From Halobacillus salinarum (GTDB lineage Bacteria; Bacillota; Bacilli; Bacillales; Halobacillaceae): a stretch of DNA of 64,000 bases. Made by a program: the position numbers and the translations under genes. Location: contig NZ_CP095073.1 of assembly GCF_022919095.1 (NCBI RefSeq), positions 3,472,001-3,536,000 on the forward strand, written 5' to 3'. Positions 53,021-62,033 of the stretch are shown in pieces. The notes below the pieces were generated by a model. The model saw only the letters and a list, made by a program, of their open reading frames with translations. It searched no databases and had not been told where the DNA came from. Positions within the stretch are counted from its first letter, which is position 1; each line of letters begins with the position of its first letter.

Positions 53021-53344
53021 TTATTGTTCTTTTACCATTTGCTCATACATCTGATCATATTTTTTTGCACAATCTAAATCCAGCTCGGTCAGCCCTTTTG
53101 CATTCCAAGAAGTCAGCTTCATCGTGACCCTTTTATAATCAATGCTGATAAAAGGGTGGTGTTGAATTTCTTCAGAATACTCCGCGACTTGATTCACAAA
53201 CTGGACCCCGGTTAAAAATTCTTTAAAGCGATACCGCTTTACAATGAATTTTTCATCTTCCAGTTTCCATCCATTAAGCTCAGCTACCCTCTGCTCTTTT
53301 TCTTCCTCAGGAATACGTGTTTCCACTAGCTTCTCCCCTTTCAT
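53021..53344 (-). CDS. Pterin-4a-carbinolamine dehydratase
   Basis: 107 residues. The active-site pattern EIQHHPFISIDYKRVTMKLT followed by GLTELDLDCA is that of PCD/DCoH. The enzyme recycles pterin in phenylalanine hydroxylation or acts in related cofactor pathways. The ATG directly follows the pepF stop, so the two form an operon. Confidence 0.93.
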   Translation of the reverse strand: MKGEKLVETRIPEEEKEQRVAELNGWKLEDEKFIVKRYRFKEFLTGVQFVNQVAEYSEEIQHHPFISIDYKRVTMKLTSWNAKGLTELDLDCAKKYDQMYEQMVKEQ

Positions 53345-55123
53345 TTAAGAACTTAACTTCATAAACTCTTCAAGATCCTTAAGCCCAAGTTCCAGGGCAT
53401 GTTCCCAGAAATCCGGTTTCGTCAAATCAACATCTAAATGCTTTTCAGCAAGCTCTTCTACCGTCATTCTTCCTGTATCCTGAAGCAAGGAGATGTAATC
53501 TTCTTCAAAGCTTTGACCTTCTTGTTTCGCTTTTGCATAGATGCCTAAACTGAACAAGTAGCCAAAGGTATAAGGAAAGTTGTAAAATGGTACATCTGTA
53601 ATGTGAAAGTGGAGTTTTGAAGCCCAAAAGGACGGATCATACTCCTCCAGCGTCTCTAAATAAGCTTCTTTCTGAGCTTCGATCATCAGCTCATTCAAAC
53701 GGTCCGCCGGAAGTACTCCACTCTTTCGCTCTTCATAAAACTTCGTTTCAAATAAGAATCTTGCGTGAATGTTCATAAAGAAAGCCACACTTCTTTGGAC
53801 TTTATCTTCAAGAAGAACGAGTTTCTCTTCTTCAGTCTTCGCTTTTTCTACGGCTGCATCAGCCACGATCATTTCAGCAAAGGTGGACGCTGTCTCCGCG
53901 ACATTCATAGCATAGCCTTGATTTAGAATGGCCATATCATTCATCACGTGCTGATGGTAAGCGTGACCTAGTTCATGAGCTAAAGTAGCCACATTGGAAG
54001 GTGTGCCTGAGTAGGTCATAAAGATTCTCGTCTCTTTACTGTCCGGGAAGCTCGTACAAAAACCCCCCGGCCTTTTACCTGCCCGGTCCTCCGCTTCGAT
54101 CCATCTCTTTTCAAAAGCCATTTCCGCAAATTCTGCCATTTTAGGGCTGAATTGCCTGAACTGGTCGATGATGAATTGAGCTCCTTCCGTATAGCTCATC
54201 GTTTCTTCAGCTGACCCAATAGGAGCCTCTACATCAAAAAAGCTGAGCTGATCAATATCAAGAAGCTTTGCTTTTCTTTCCAAGTACTTCACGTAATGCG
54301 ACTTATATTTCTTAATCGTATCCCACATGGTCGTGAGCGTCTCTTCGCTCATTCTGTTCATTTCCAGCGGCTCTTTTAATAAGTTCGTCCACTCTCTTCG
54401 TGCATACATTTGCAGACGAAAGCCGGACATATGATTAAGGGTTTCACTAAATAAGTCTTCCTTCTTTCCCCACGCCTCCTGGAGCTTGTTAAAAACTTCT
54501 TTTCGTACATGGCGGTCAGAGGAACTCAGCTTATTCGCTGCCTGACCGACCGAAAGCTCTTCTCCATTCACATTTATACTCATCTGGCCGACGAGGGCAT
54601 CGTACATCTGCTCCCATCCATGGTAACCATCCACTGCTAAATCATTAATGAGTGCTTCCTTCTCTGCATCAAGCTTGTCCATGGCCAGCTGTCTTCGTTC
54701 ATTCAAAACGAACGCCACATGATTAAAGGGTTGACTGGTTAACAATGCTTTCCAAACCTCTTCTTTAATTTGTACAAGCTTTTGATCAAACTGAGTCAAT
54801 ATGTTTTCAAAGCGCGCCCCGAGTTCACTCCGTTTAGACATTAAGATATTGGCTTTTCGATCAGACACGTCTTGAGCCGTTAAACAGCTCACGTAGGCAC
54901 CAAACTCTCCTAGTCTTTTCGTAATTTCCTGCATTACATGAATGATTTCTTCCATGGAGTCAGGAGGCTCCGCTTGCTTAGGAGGAAGAAAAGCTTCGAC
55001 CATCATCTGCAGTGTTCGGATTTCTTCCTCCGTTTTTTCAATGTATTTATGTAGCTGCTGAGAGGCACTCCCTCCTTCAAAAATCGCATCTAAATCCCAC
55101 ACAGGCTTGAATTGCTGCATCAT
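53345..55123 (-). CDS. pepF: Oligoendopeptidase F (M3 family)
   Basis: 592 residues. Zinc-binding HELGHAYHQH with the third ligand Glu in MNVAETASTFAEM about 25 residues later. N-terminal oligoendopeptidase domain QFKPVWDLDAIFEGG. It degrades short intracellular peptides. AAAGGGGAA precedes the double ATG. Confidence 0.95.
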   Translation of the reverse strand: MMQQFKPVWDLDAIFEGGSASQQLHKYIEKTEEEIRTLQMMVEAFLPPKQAEPPDSMEEIIHVMQEITKRLGEFGAYVSCLTAQDVSDRKANILMSKRSELGARFENILTQFDQKLVQIKEEVWKALLTSQPFNHVAFVLNERRQLAMDKLDAEKEALINDLAVDGYHGWEQMYDALVGQMSINVNGEELSVGQAANKLSSSDRHVRKEVFNKLQEAWGKKEDLFSETLNHMSGFRLQMYARREWTNLLKEPLEMNRMSEETLTTMWDTIKKYKSHYVKYLERKAKLLDIDQLSFFDVEAPIGSAEETMSYTEGAQFIIDQFRQFSPKMAEFAEMAFEKRWIEAEDRAGKRPGGFCTSFPDSKETRIFMTYSGTPSNVATLAHELGHAYHQHVMNDMAILNQGYAMNVAETASTFAEMIVADAAVEKAKTEEEKLVLLEDKVQRSVAFFMNIHARFLFETKFYEERKSGVLPADRLNELMIEAQKEAYLETLEEYDPSFWASKLHFHITDVPFYNFPYTFGYLFSLGIYAKAKQEGQSFEEDYISLLQDTGRMTVEELAEKHLDVDLTKPDFWEHALELGLKDLEEFMKLSS

Positions 55124-55322
55124 TTTTCCCCTTTCTGTTGAAGAGACAATTGTATTTCTTTGATTAACCGATACTAATCTTATTATATCAAAATATTCTT
55201 ATAATAAATAACAGCTCCTTACCCCCAGGATTTCAGAATGTTAGAATAAATAACAAATAGATTGCTTTTTAATAGGAACTTTGTTAATTTCTATTACAAC
55301 CTTGAGCAAAAGGGGGAAACGT

Positions 55323-55676
55323 ATGCGTTATCGTCGTCAGGAAACTCTGCGCTATGAATTTCAAGAACCTGTCCCTGCCCATTTCAAAATAATCAAGGTA
55401 AAACATACCCCGTTGAATTCCTCAGAAGGACCTTGCACGATCGTGGATCTCAGCACTGGTGGACTCAAAATAGCTTCTCCTCTCCGCATCCCTATGAGAG
55501 ATAATCTACAATTATTAATTCGGACTACGATCGCAAATATTCAGCTTCAATTTGCTGCCAAAGTGATCTGGACGAAAAAATTAAATGGGTCTTATCACTA
55601 TGGCCTAGGTTTTATTGATGACCACCACGAGGAAATTAAAGAGGTTTTAAAGAAATACCGCAACCCTAAAAGTTAA
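55323..55676 (+). CDS. PilZ-domain protein (c-di-GMP receptor candidate)
   Basis: 117 residues from ATG 55323 (AAAGGGGG upstream). The two c-di-GMP-binding elements are visible: RYRRQETLRYEF (RxxxR) and IVDLSTGGLKI (D/NxSxxG). Compact single-domain form as in motility or biofilm effectors. No partner gene nearby. Confidence 0.85.
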   Translation: MRYRRQETLRYEFQEPVPAHFKIIKVKHTPLNSSEGPCTIVDLSTGGLKIASPLRIPMRDNLQLLIRTTIANIQLQFAAKVIWTKKLNGSYHYGLGFIDDHHEEIKEVLKKYRNPKS

Positions 55677-55855
55677 CGGCTTCATTGTTAATGTTTACTT
55701 GGGTACCTGCTCAGAATTAAGATTATAGACGGCACCTGACAGCGTCCTCTACGATATGAAATAAAAACGATCATCTTACTAGTCACCCATACGAACCATA
55801 CATGATAGAGAAAAGATTCACATAGGATCACCATTAATAAAAAGGGGATGGAACG

Positions 55856-57634
55856 ATGTCCATATCACAAACTCAAAGAAAAATACTGGCAGCCACTGCT
55901 ATGGGAAAACAAACAGCAGAATTGATTATCAAAAACGGCACCCTCGTTAATGTCCACACAAATGAACAATTCCCCCATACGGATATTGCTGTTACAGCAG
56001 GCTGCATTGCTTATATTGGTGATGCTGACCACCTTAACGGAGAAGAAACAAAAGTAATAGAAGCGAATGGCAGATATATAACTCCCGGCTTAATCGATGG
56101 ACATATGCACGTAGAAAGTACGATGATGTCTGTCAAAGAATTTGCAAAAGCTGCCATTCGCCAAGGGACCACGACTATTTTCATGGACCCCCATGAGATT
56201 GCCAACGTTTTTGGTTTGGAAGGAGTAAAGTGGATGCACGAGGAGGGGCAGCAGCTTCCTCTAAGAGTGTTTACGACCATTCCTTCCTGTGTTCCGGCTA
56301 CTTCACACTTGGAGGATTCCGGAGCAGAATTAACGGTGGAGCACATAAAAGAAGGACTGCAATGGGAAAATACAGCTGGCCTTGGCGAAGTCATGAACTT
56401 TCCCGGCGTCATTCATGGAGATGAAAAAATGGCCGGCGAAATTGATGCTACGATTCAGCAAGGGAAAACAGTAACCGGGCATATGCCTGCCGAAGACCCC
56501 TGCATGCTTCAGGCTTATATCGCCTCCGGAGTCACGTCCTGTCACGAGACGGTTACAAGAGAGCAGGCATTGGAAAAACTGAGACTCGGGATGCATGTGA
56601 TGATACGGGAAGGTTCGGCCTGGCAGGACGTTAAGCAGCTTGCGCCGGTGATAACTGAAGACCATATGCCAACTGATCATATGTCTCTTATCACCGATGA
56701 TGTATATCCGCAGACCCTTATTCAAAAAGGACATTTAAACCATGTGGTCAGACGTGCTATTGAAGAAGGCATTTCCCCTTTCACTGCCTTAAAACTGGCC
56801 ACCATCAACATTGCAAATTATTTTAATTATGGAGATACTCTCGGAAGCATCGCTCCCGGGAAGTATGCCGATATCTTATTAATGGACAGCTTGGAAGAAA
56901 TGAAGCCATCCACTGTAGTCATTAACGGCGAAGTCGTATTTGATGACGGTGATTACCAGGTCCCATTTCCAGCTTATGAATACCCGCTTAAAGCTAAGCA
57001 ATCGGTTCATATTAAACACAAGCTGACAGCTGAAGATTTTATGCCGGCATCAAAAAAATCTGGAAAAACAAGCGTGCAAGTGATTGAGGTTATCGAAAAT
57101 AACGCCAGAACCGTTAAAAATCAAGCAGAGCTTCCTGTTGAGGATGGTGTTATTCAAGCTGACCCCGATCAGGACATCATTCGTCTCTCCTGCATTGACC
57201 GCCACCACAGTTCAGGGCAGACTTCACATGGCTTTACGAAAGGATTTCATTTGAAACGCGGTGCCGTAGCCTCTACTGTCGCTCACGATAGTCATAACTT
57301 AATTGTCATGGGTGTATCGGAAACAGATATGGCTGTTGCAGCGAACCTGCTTGCTGAGCAAGGAGGAGGAATGGCTGCTGTGATGGATGGCAAAGTGATC
57401 GCTAACGTACCCATGCCCATTGCCGGTCTCATGTCCGATCAGCCTTTGGAAACTGTAGCTCATCAAGTGGAAAAATTAGATGCAGCTTGGAAAGAACTAG
57501 GTTGCACGATTCATGCACCTTTTATGACGTTTTCCTTAATTGCCCTTCCCGTTATCCCATCGCTGCGAATTACCAATCGTGGGATTGCTGACGTCGATGC
57601 ATTCCAGCTGACGCCTTTAGAAATCAACGAATGA
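55856..57634 (+). CDS. ade: Adenine deaminase
   Basis: 592 residues, the usual length. Amidohydrolase metal motifs GLIDGHMHVEST and FMDPHEIANV, with SCHETVTREQ and a catalytic HDSHNLIVMG. It converts adenine to hypoxanthine. GGGGATGGAACG precedes the ATG. No purine riboswitch seen upstream. Confidence 0.95.
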   Translation: MSISQTQRKILAATAMGKQTAELIIKNGTLVNVHTNEQFPHTDIAVTAGCIAYIGDADHLNGEETKVIEANGRYITPGLIDGHMHVESTMMSVKEFAKAAIRQGTTTIFMDPHEIANVFGLEGVKWMHEEGQQLPLRVFTTIPSCVPATSHLEDSGAELTVEHIKEGLQWENTAGLGEVMNFPGVIHGDEKMAGEIDATIQQGKTVTGHMPAEDPCMLQAYIASGVTSCHETVTREQALEKLRLGMHVMIREGSAWQDVKQLAPVITEDHMPTDHMSLITDDVYPQTLIQKGHLNHVVRRAIEEGISPFTALKLATINIANYFNYGDTLGSIAPGKYADILLMDSLEEMKPSTVVINGEVVFDDGDYQVPFPAYEYPLKAKQSVHIKHKLTAEDFMPASKKSGKTSVQVIEVIENNARTVKNQAELPVEDGVIQADPDQDIIRLSCIDRHHSSGQTSHGFTKGFHLKRGAVASTVAHDSHNLIVMGVSETDMAVAANLLAEQGGGMAAVMDGKVIANVPMPIAGLMSDQPLETVAHQVEKLDAAWKELGCTIHAPFMTFSLIALPVIPSLRITNRGIADVDAFQLTPLEINE

Positions 57635-57664
57635 ATGAGTAGACAGTAAATAAACACACCCTAT

Positions 57665-57750
57665 CCTTCCCTTTCCGCGGACGAGCGCCCGATCGAAACC
57701 CACGCTCGGTGATCTCGGCTCACTCGTTCTTCCGCAGGAGTGGAAGGGAC
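57665..57750. repeat. Bacillaceae-type palindromic intergenic repeat
   Basis: Starts CCTTCCCTTTCCGCGGACGA and ends with CTCGTTCTTCCGCAGGAGTG plus GGAAGGG; the two ends are complementary. From memory, similar CCGCGG...CCGCAGGAG elements occur in many copies in Bacillaceae genomes. It abuts the transposase remnant. Confidence 0.6.
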
Positions 57751-58070
57751 CTCGCTCTTTGGTATGTCTTTAAAGACAGAAAAAGACTCGCCTTCACCTC
57801 GCTCACCCTAGCTGGATGAAGGAGAGTCTTTTTCATGTTCTGACAGGCAGCTGTCAACAGCGCCTGTTCCTTTACTCTTTCTTTTCCACGCAAACGGCAA
57901 TAGCGCAGCCCATGCCGTTCTTTTGAATCTGCGAAGCTACGCTCCACTTTCTCTTTTCTCACTCTATAAATCCGTTTTCCCGGTATCAATCCCCACTCTT
58001 CGGATCGTTCTTACTCCCTTTCACTTCTTTGGTTTTCTGGCACAAGTTCTTCCATTGTTACGATTTCCAT
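57720..58070 (-). mobile_element. Internally deleted IS1182-family transposase
   Basis: The N-terminal start (MEIVTMEELVPENQ, from 58070) is followed, after a stop codon in the same frame, by EEWGLIPGKRIYRVRKEK and ADSKERHGLRYCRLRG, the C-terminal part of IS1182 transposases. The central DDE region is missing, so it is inactive. The hairpin at about 57779-57833 (AAAAAGACTC/GAGTCTTTTT) lies at its 3' end. Confidence 0.8.
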
Positions 58071-58103
58071 TTTTGTCGTTCTTTTCTTGATTGAAACCAA
58101 AAA

Positions 58104-58133
58104 TCAGGCTGCCGAGACTTCTCGACAGCCTGA
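58104..58133 (-). terminator. Terminator of the mtl operon
   Basis: TCAGGCTGCCGAG (58104-58116) pairs with CTCGACAGCCTGA (58121-58133) with one mismatch; on the minus strand five T follow. Confidence 0.85.
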
Positions 58134-58160
58134 CAACCTATATACAGGAGGCTTTTTCTG

Positions 58161-59294
58161 TTATGCAAGCTGTTTTAACTTTTCTTCTACTACTTGAACA
58201 AGCGGAGCTTCATCACTTAATTCGGCAATTTCTTTAAATGCGCCTAATCGTCCCAGTTGACCTGCCTTTTCTTCAAGCTTTACAGCCTCCTCGTCTGCCT
58301 CGTTTGAATAGAACAAAGCAGCCGCGATCACTTCAGCTAAATAATCGGGAGATTTTCCAGTCCATTTCATATACTCAGAAGCCGGGCGTACGAGACGATC
58401 TTTTGGCCCAAGCTTCCTAATTGGGCCGCGCCCGACACGGGTTACCTCATCGGAAAGATCCGGGTTTAGGAACCTCCCAATAATCGTGTCAATATACTTC
58501 TGGTGTTCATCAGGAGTAAAGCCGTATTTCTCAATGAGCACTGCTCCTGATTCCTTTAAAGCACCGTTTACTTTAGTAAGAATATCTTGATCGTCCATTG
58601 CCTGCTTAATCGTTTTGTGTCCTTTATAGCGGCCGAGATAGGCAGCTGCCGCATGTCCCGTGTTTACGGTGAAGAGTTTTCTCTCAATATAAGGAGTCAA
58701 ATCTTCAACAAGAGTCATCCCTTCAACTTTTGGCTCCTGCCCTTTAATATGCGCCGTCTCTACAACCCATTCAAAATAAGGCTCCACTTTAACGGTTAAT
58801 AAATCAGCATGGCTCTGGTCAGGGACGATCCGGTCCACAGCAGCATTAGGAAATCCGACATTCGATTGAATCGTACTTGCTTCTGCTTCATCCGCATGAT
58901 CAAGAACGTACGATTTCAGTTGTTCACTTCCGCCAATCATGTTTTCACAAGCTATGACATTGACTTCCTCACTGCGCAGAGCTAGACCATCTTTTAAAAG
59001 CGGAGCAATGATCGACAAGATAGCCGGACCAACTGCTGTGGTAATTAGATCCGCTTCCGTAATAGCCTTGATCACCGCTTCTTTTTCCTTACTGCTGTTG
59101 ATTCCGGATACATCACTCACTTGAATGGAATCATCGCTGCCGGCAAGTTGGACTTCATACGTACCTTTGTCATTTATTGCTTGAATTAATGCATCATTCA
59201 CATCCACGAAAGTCGTATGGTAACCTGCTTTCGTTAAAAGAGCTCCAATAAAACCTCTGCCTATATTTCCTGCACCAAAATGAACAGCCTTCAT
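58161..59294 (-). CDS. mtlD: Mannitol-1-phosphate 5-dehydrogenase
   Basis: 377 residues. NAD-binding HFGAGNIGRGFIG at the N-terminus, and the catalytic region ERKLFTVNTGHAAAAYLG. It oxidises mannitol 1-phosphate to fructose 6-phosphate. The ATG adjoins the mtlF stop, so they are translated together. Confidence 0.97.
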   Translation of the reverse strand: MKAVHFGAGNIGRGFIGALLTKAGYHTTFVDVNDALIQAINDKGTYEVQLAGSDDSIQVSDVSGINSSKEKEAVIKAITEADLITTAVGPAILSIIAPLLKDGLALRSEEVNVIACENMIGGSEQLKSYVLDHADEAEASTIQSNVGFPNAAVDRIVPDQSHADLLTVKVEPYFEWVVETAHIKGQEPKVEGMTLVEDLTPYIERKLFTVNTGHAAAAYLGRYKGHKTIKQAMDDQDILTKVNGALKESGAVLIEKYGFTPDEHQKYIDTIIGRFLNPDLSDEVTRVGRGPIRKLGPKDRLVRPASEYMKWTGKSPDYLAEVIAAALFYSNEADEEAVKLEEKAGQLGRLGAFKEIAELSDEAPLVQVVEEKLKQLA

Positions 59295-59732
59295 TTAGTT
59301 CACCTCATTGAATAAAGAAAGGATTTCTTCTTTTGAATCGGCATTTAATATCGTGTCAATGTTTTCTTCTTCGGAGCATACAATCGCAATTTGAGAAAGG
59401 ATTTCTAAATGTTCGTTTCCTTTTCCTGCAATTCCAATCAGCAATTTTACGATATTTCCTCCTCCAAAATCTACACCATCTGGAACGGTGACTACAGCAA
59501 GACCCGTTTCTAAAACATCCTTCTTAGCTGCCTCTGTTCCGTGGGGGATCGCGACGTAATTTCCCATATAAGTGGAAGTGACTTCTTCACGTTCAAGCAT
59601 TTCTCCGATATACTCATCATTCACATACCCTTGATCACGAAGCATTGCGCCAACATAACGGATGGCTTCCTCTTTGGATGAAAAATCGGCTCCAAGTTCA
59701 ATCGTTTTTGCAGTTAAAATGTTTTCAGACAT
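59295..59732 (-). CDS. mtlF: PTS mannitol-specific EIIA
   Basis: 145 residues. The phosphorylated His is in YVAIPHGTEAAKK. It passes phosphate from HPr to the IIB domains of MtlA. 17 bases after mtlR, directly before mtlD. Confidence 0.95.
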   Translation of the reverse strand: MSENILTAKTIELGADFSSKEEAIRYVGAMLRDQGYVNDEYIGEMLEREEVTSTYMGNYVAIPHGTEAAKKDVLETGLAVVTVPDGVDFGGGNIVKLLIGIAGKGNEHLEILSQIAIVCSEEENIDTILNADSKEEILSLFNEVN

Positions 59733-59749
59733 GATTCATTCTCCTCTTC

Positions 59750-61852
59750 TTATGATGATAGATTATTTTTAATAAATTGATGAAGCTGATTAGAAATGTA
59801 CCTGGTAATGCTCTCATCTTCATGAGATTCAAGTATTTCCAAACTCGCTGGGTCTTCGACAAGAATAGAACTTAAATAGCTCAGCACTTCAAGAGCTTCT
59901 TTAGATGCATCCTCTGGTGCAAGCATGACGATTATCGTATTCACAGGCATCATCTCTCCATCCATTCCTTTTGTGCTAATGGGAGCGGAAAGAGTCAGCA
60001 CTGAAAAAGAAACATTTGAAATATCAGGCCTCCTCGTATGGAATAAAGCAACCCCGGTTCCGGGGATACCAAGACCACCGATTTTTTCCCTTTCTAGTAA
60101 TGCGTAAAAAACAGAATCAGCATCACGGAGTGCACCTTTCTCTGCCAGGTTCCTGCATGCAAATCTTAAGACGTCTTCTTTGTTCCCTTGCGGCACTTCT
60201 ACAACTTGTAAAAAACGCAGCAATTCACTTACTGTTTCCGCGTACTTTTGAATCTTAGAGACAGACTGCTGAATGGTCTGCAGCGTTTGATCACTGGATT
60301 CAGAGATGGTCTCATTCTCAAGTTTTTTCATCCGGCCTGTTATCTTGACACGGCGAAGTGCGTGCTGAAGACGGTGGACATCGGCTGTTGGCAGCATCGG
60401 ATTCACGAGTACATAATTTTCCTGATCGGCTAGCGGAACTGTCGAAACCATCAGGTCATAGTCATCCACATCAATCTTTTCTAAATCAAACAATGATTGA
60501 TGATCGACTTCCTGGATTTCCGGAAATTGCTGCTTTAATTTTGCTGCTAGAATTTTTGCCGTTCCAATCCCGCTTGAACAGACAACCATTACATTAAAGG
60601 CTTGCGCTTCCGACATATTTAACATAGCAGAAGCAAAGTGCATGACTAAATAAGCTGTCTCTTCTTTAGGAAAGACCAGAGAAGGAAAGATTGCAGCTAC
60701 TGCACGCTCAAGCATTTCAAATAACTCAGGATAGTCTTGTTCGATTTGAGCGGTTAAAGGGTTCTGAATATCCATATTATGCTGGATCCGGTACAAACTT
60801 GGTTTTAGGTGGACAACTAAATCATTTAACAGCTGATTGGATTGGTGAAGATTTTGGTTCAGCTCCTGAGAAGCAAATTCAATCAGCTGTTTGGCTTTAA
60901 AAGCTACGCTTAAACTACTGTCTTCTAGAGGGAGACTTTGGTCATACCGCACTTTAGCTCCCATCAGGTGCATCGTAATATATCCCGTTTCAGCTTCAGG
61001 GATTTCGAGTTCAAATATTTCCTCCAGCTGGTCGATCAGTTGGCCGGCTACTTCAAATTCTCTTGTTGACCTGAGCCTGGCTAAATATTCTTCTTCCATA
61101 CGAATGTATTCCCCTTGCTGCAACCGTTCAATCGCAAGTGACAAGTGAATGACTAAGGCAATATAAGCGCTGTCAGCTAAATGGTAAGTCAAGACAGGGC
61201 GAATGGATTCAATGGTTTGTTCGATTCTTGCAATGGTCTCCCTATTAACAAGCCCAAGCAGATGATCAGACACTGTGTCTACTGTAGCCGAGGACGACCC
61301 TTGAATTTGTTCCCTTAACAGCTTTAAAAAATCCAGTTCGTTCAGGTGCTGCATAATTAAATAGCTGATTGCTTCACGAATATTTGCTTCTTTCCCCTGA
61401 ATTTCGACCCCGTATCCGCGTCTCCGGACCAAATCCAGCTGAAAACCAGTCAAATCCTCTTCAATTTTATCCAAATCATGACTAATTGTTGCGACAGTTA
61501 CCCCAAGCTCGGTTCCTAAGGTCATTAACTTTACTGGTTCGCGTGCCTCGAGCAGCCTTGATAATATGAGAACATGCCGCTCTTCAGGGGTATAATCCAC
61601 CGCCCTCTGATCACTTATGGCTTCTTTAAGATGGTTCCGGTCTTCTTCAGAACCTATAATAGCAAGACCGCTTCCCGTCTTCTTTTTAAGTGTTAACCCG
61701 TGGGTCTCCAGCACTTGCTCTACGCCTTTAAGATCTCTATGGACCGTTCTTGCACTTACATCCAATTTATCTGCAATTTGCTTTATCGGTACATCATATT
61801 GGGATTCCAGTAGTAATTCGATTACTTTTCTTTCCCTGGCTGGAATATACAT
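59750..61852 (-). CDS. mtlR: Mannitol operon transcriptional activator
   Basis: 700 residues. N-terminal HTH_11 (ERKVIELLLESQYDVPIKQIADKL) and a second HTH/Mga segment, two PRD domains (about 190-400), a IIB-Gat-like domain with cysteine in VVCSSGIGTAKIL, and a C-terminal IIA-Mtl-like domain. Activity should be set by phosphorylation through the PTS. Lies between mtlA and mtlF, as in Geobacillus. Confidence 0.95.
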   Translation of the reverse strand: MYIPARERKVIELLLESQYDVPIKQIADKLDVSARTVHRDLKGVEQVLETHGLTLKKKTGSGLAIIGSEEDRNHLKEAISDQRAVDYTPEERHVLILSRLLEAREPVKLMTLGTELGVTVATISHDLDKIEEDLTGFQLDLVRRRGYGVEIQGKEANIREAISYLIMQHLNELDFLKLLREQIQGSSSATVDTVSDHLLGLVNRETIARIEQTIESIRPVLTYHLADSAYIALVIHLSLAIERLQQGEYIRMEEEYLARLRSTREFEVAGQLIDQLEEIFELEIPEAETGYITMHLMGAKVRYDQSLPLEDSSLSVAFKAKQLIEFASQELNQNLHQSNQLLNDLVVHLKPSLYRIQHNMDIQNPLTAQIEQDYPELFEMLERAVAAIFPSLVFPKEETAYLVMHFASAMLNMSEAQAFNVMVVCSSGIGTAKILAAKLKQQFPEIQEVDHQSLFDLEKIDVDDYDLMVSTVPLADQENYVLVNPMLPTADVHRLQHALRRVKITGRMKKLENETISESSDQTLQTIQQSVSKIQKYAETVSELLRFLQVVEVPQGNKEDVLRFACRNLAEKGALRDADSVFYALLEREKIGGLGIPGTGVALFHTRRPDISNVSFSVLTLSAPISTKGMDGEMMPVNTIIVMLAPEDASKEALEVLSYLSSILVEDPASLEILESHEDESITRYISNQLHQFIKNNLSS

Positions 61853-61994
61853 CCTATCCCTCCCTTCTTCCGTACATCACGTCCATTAATACCTTGCTAC
61901 TATCATCGTACTGCTCCTTTTTAAGCAAAACAATAGAGAGATAATGCATTTTAGGCACACAAGATGATGACAACATTTAATAACTTGACGCAAA

Positions 61995-62020
61995 AAGAGC
62001 CTGAATGATTTCAGGCTCTT
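61995..62020 (-). terminator. Terminator between mtlA and mtlR
   Basis: AAGAGCCTGA (61995-62004) pairs with TCAGGCTCTT (62011-62020), followed on the minus strand by T residues. Some reading through would be needed for a single operon. Confidence 0.8.
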
Positions 62021-62033
62021 CTTAGATGACTAC

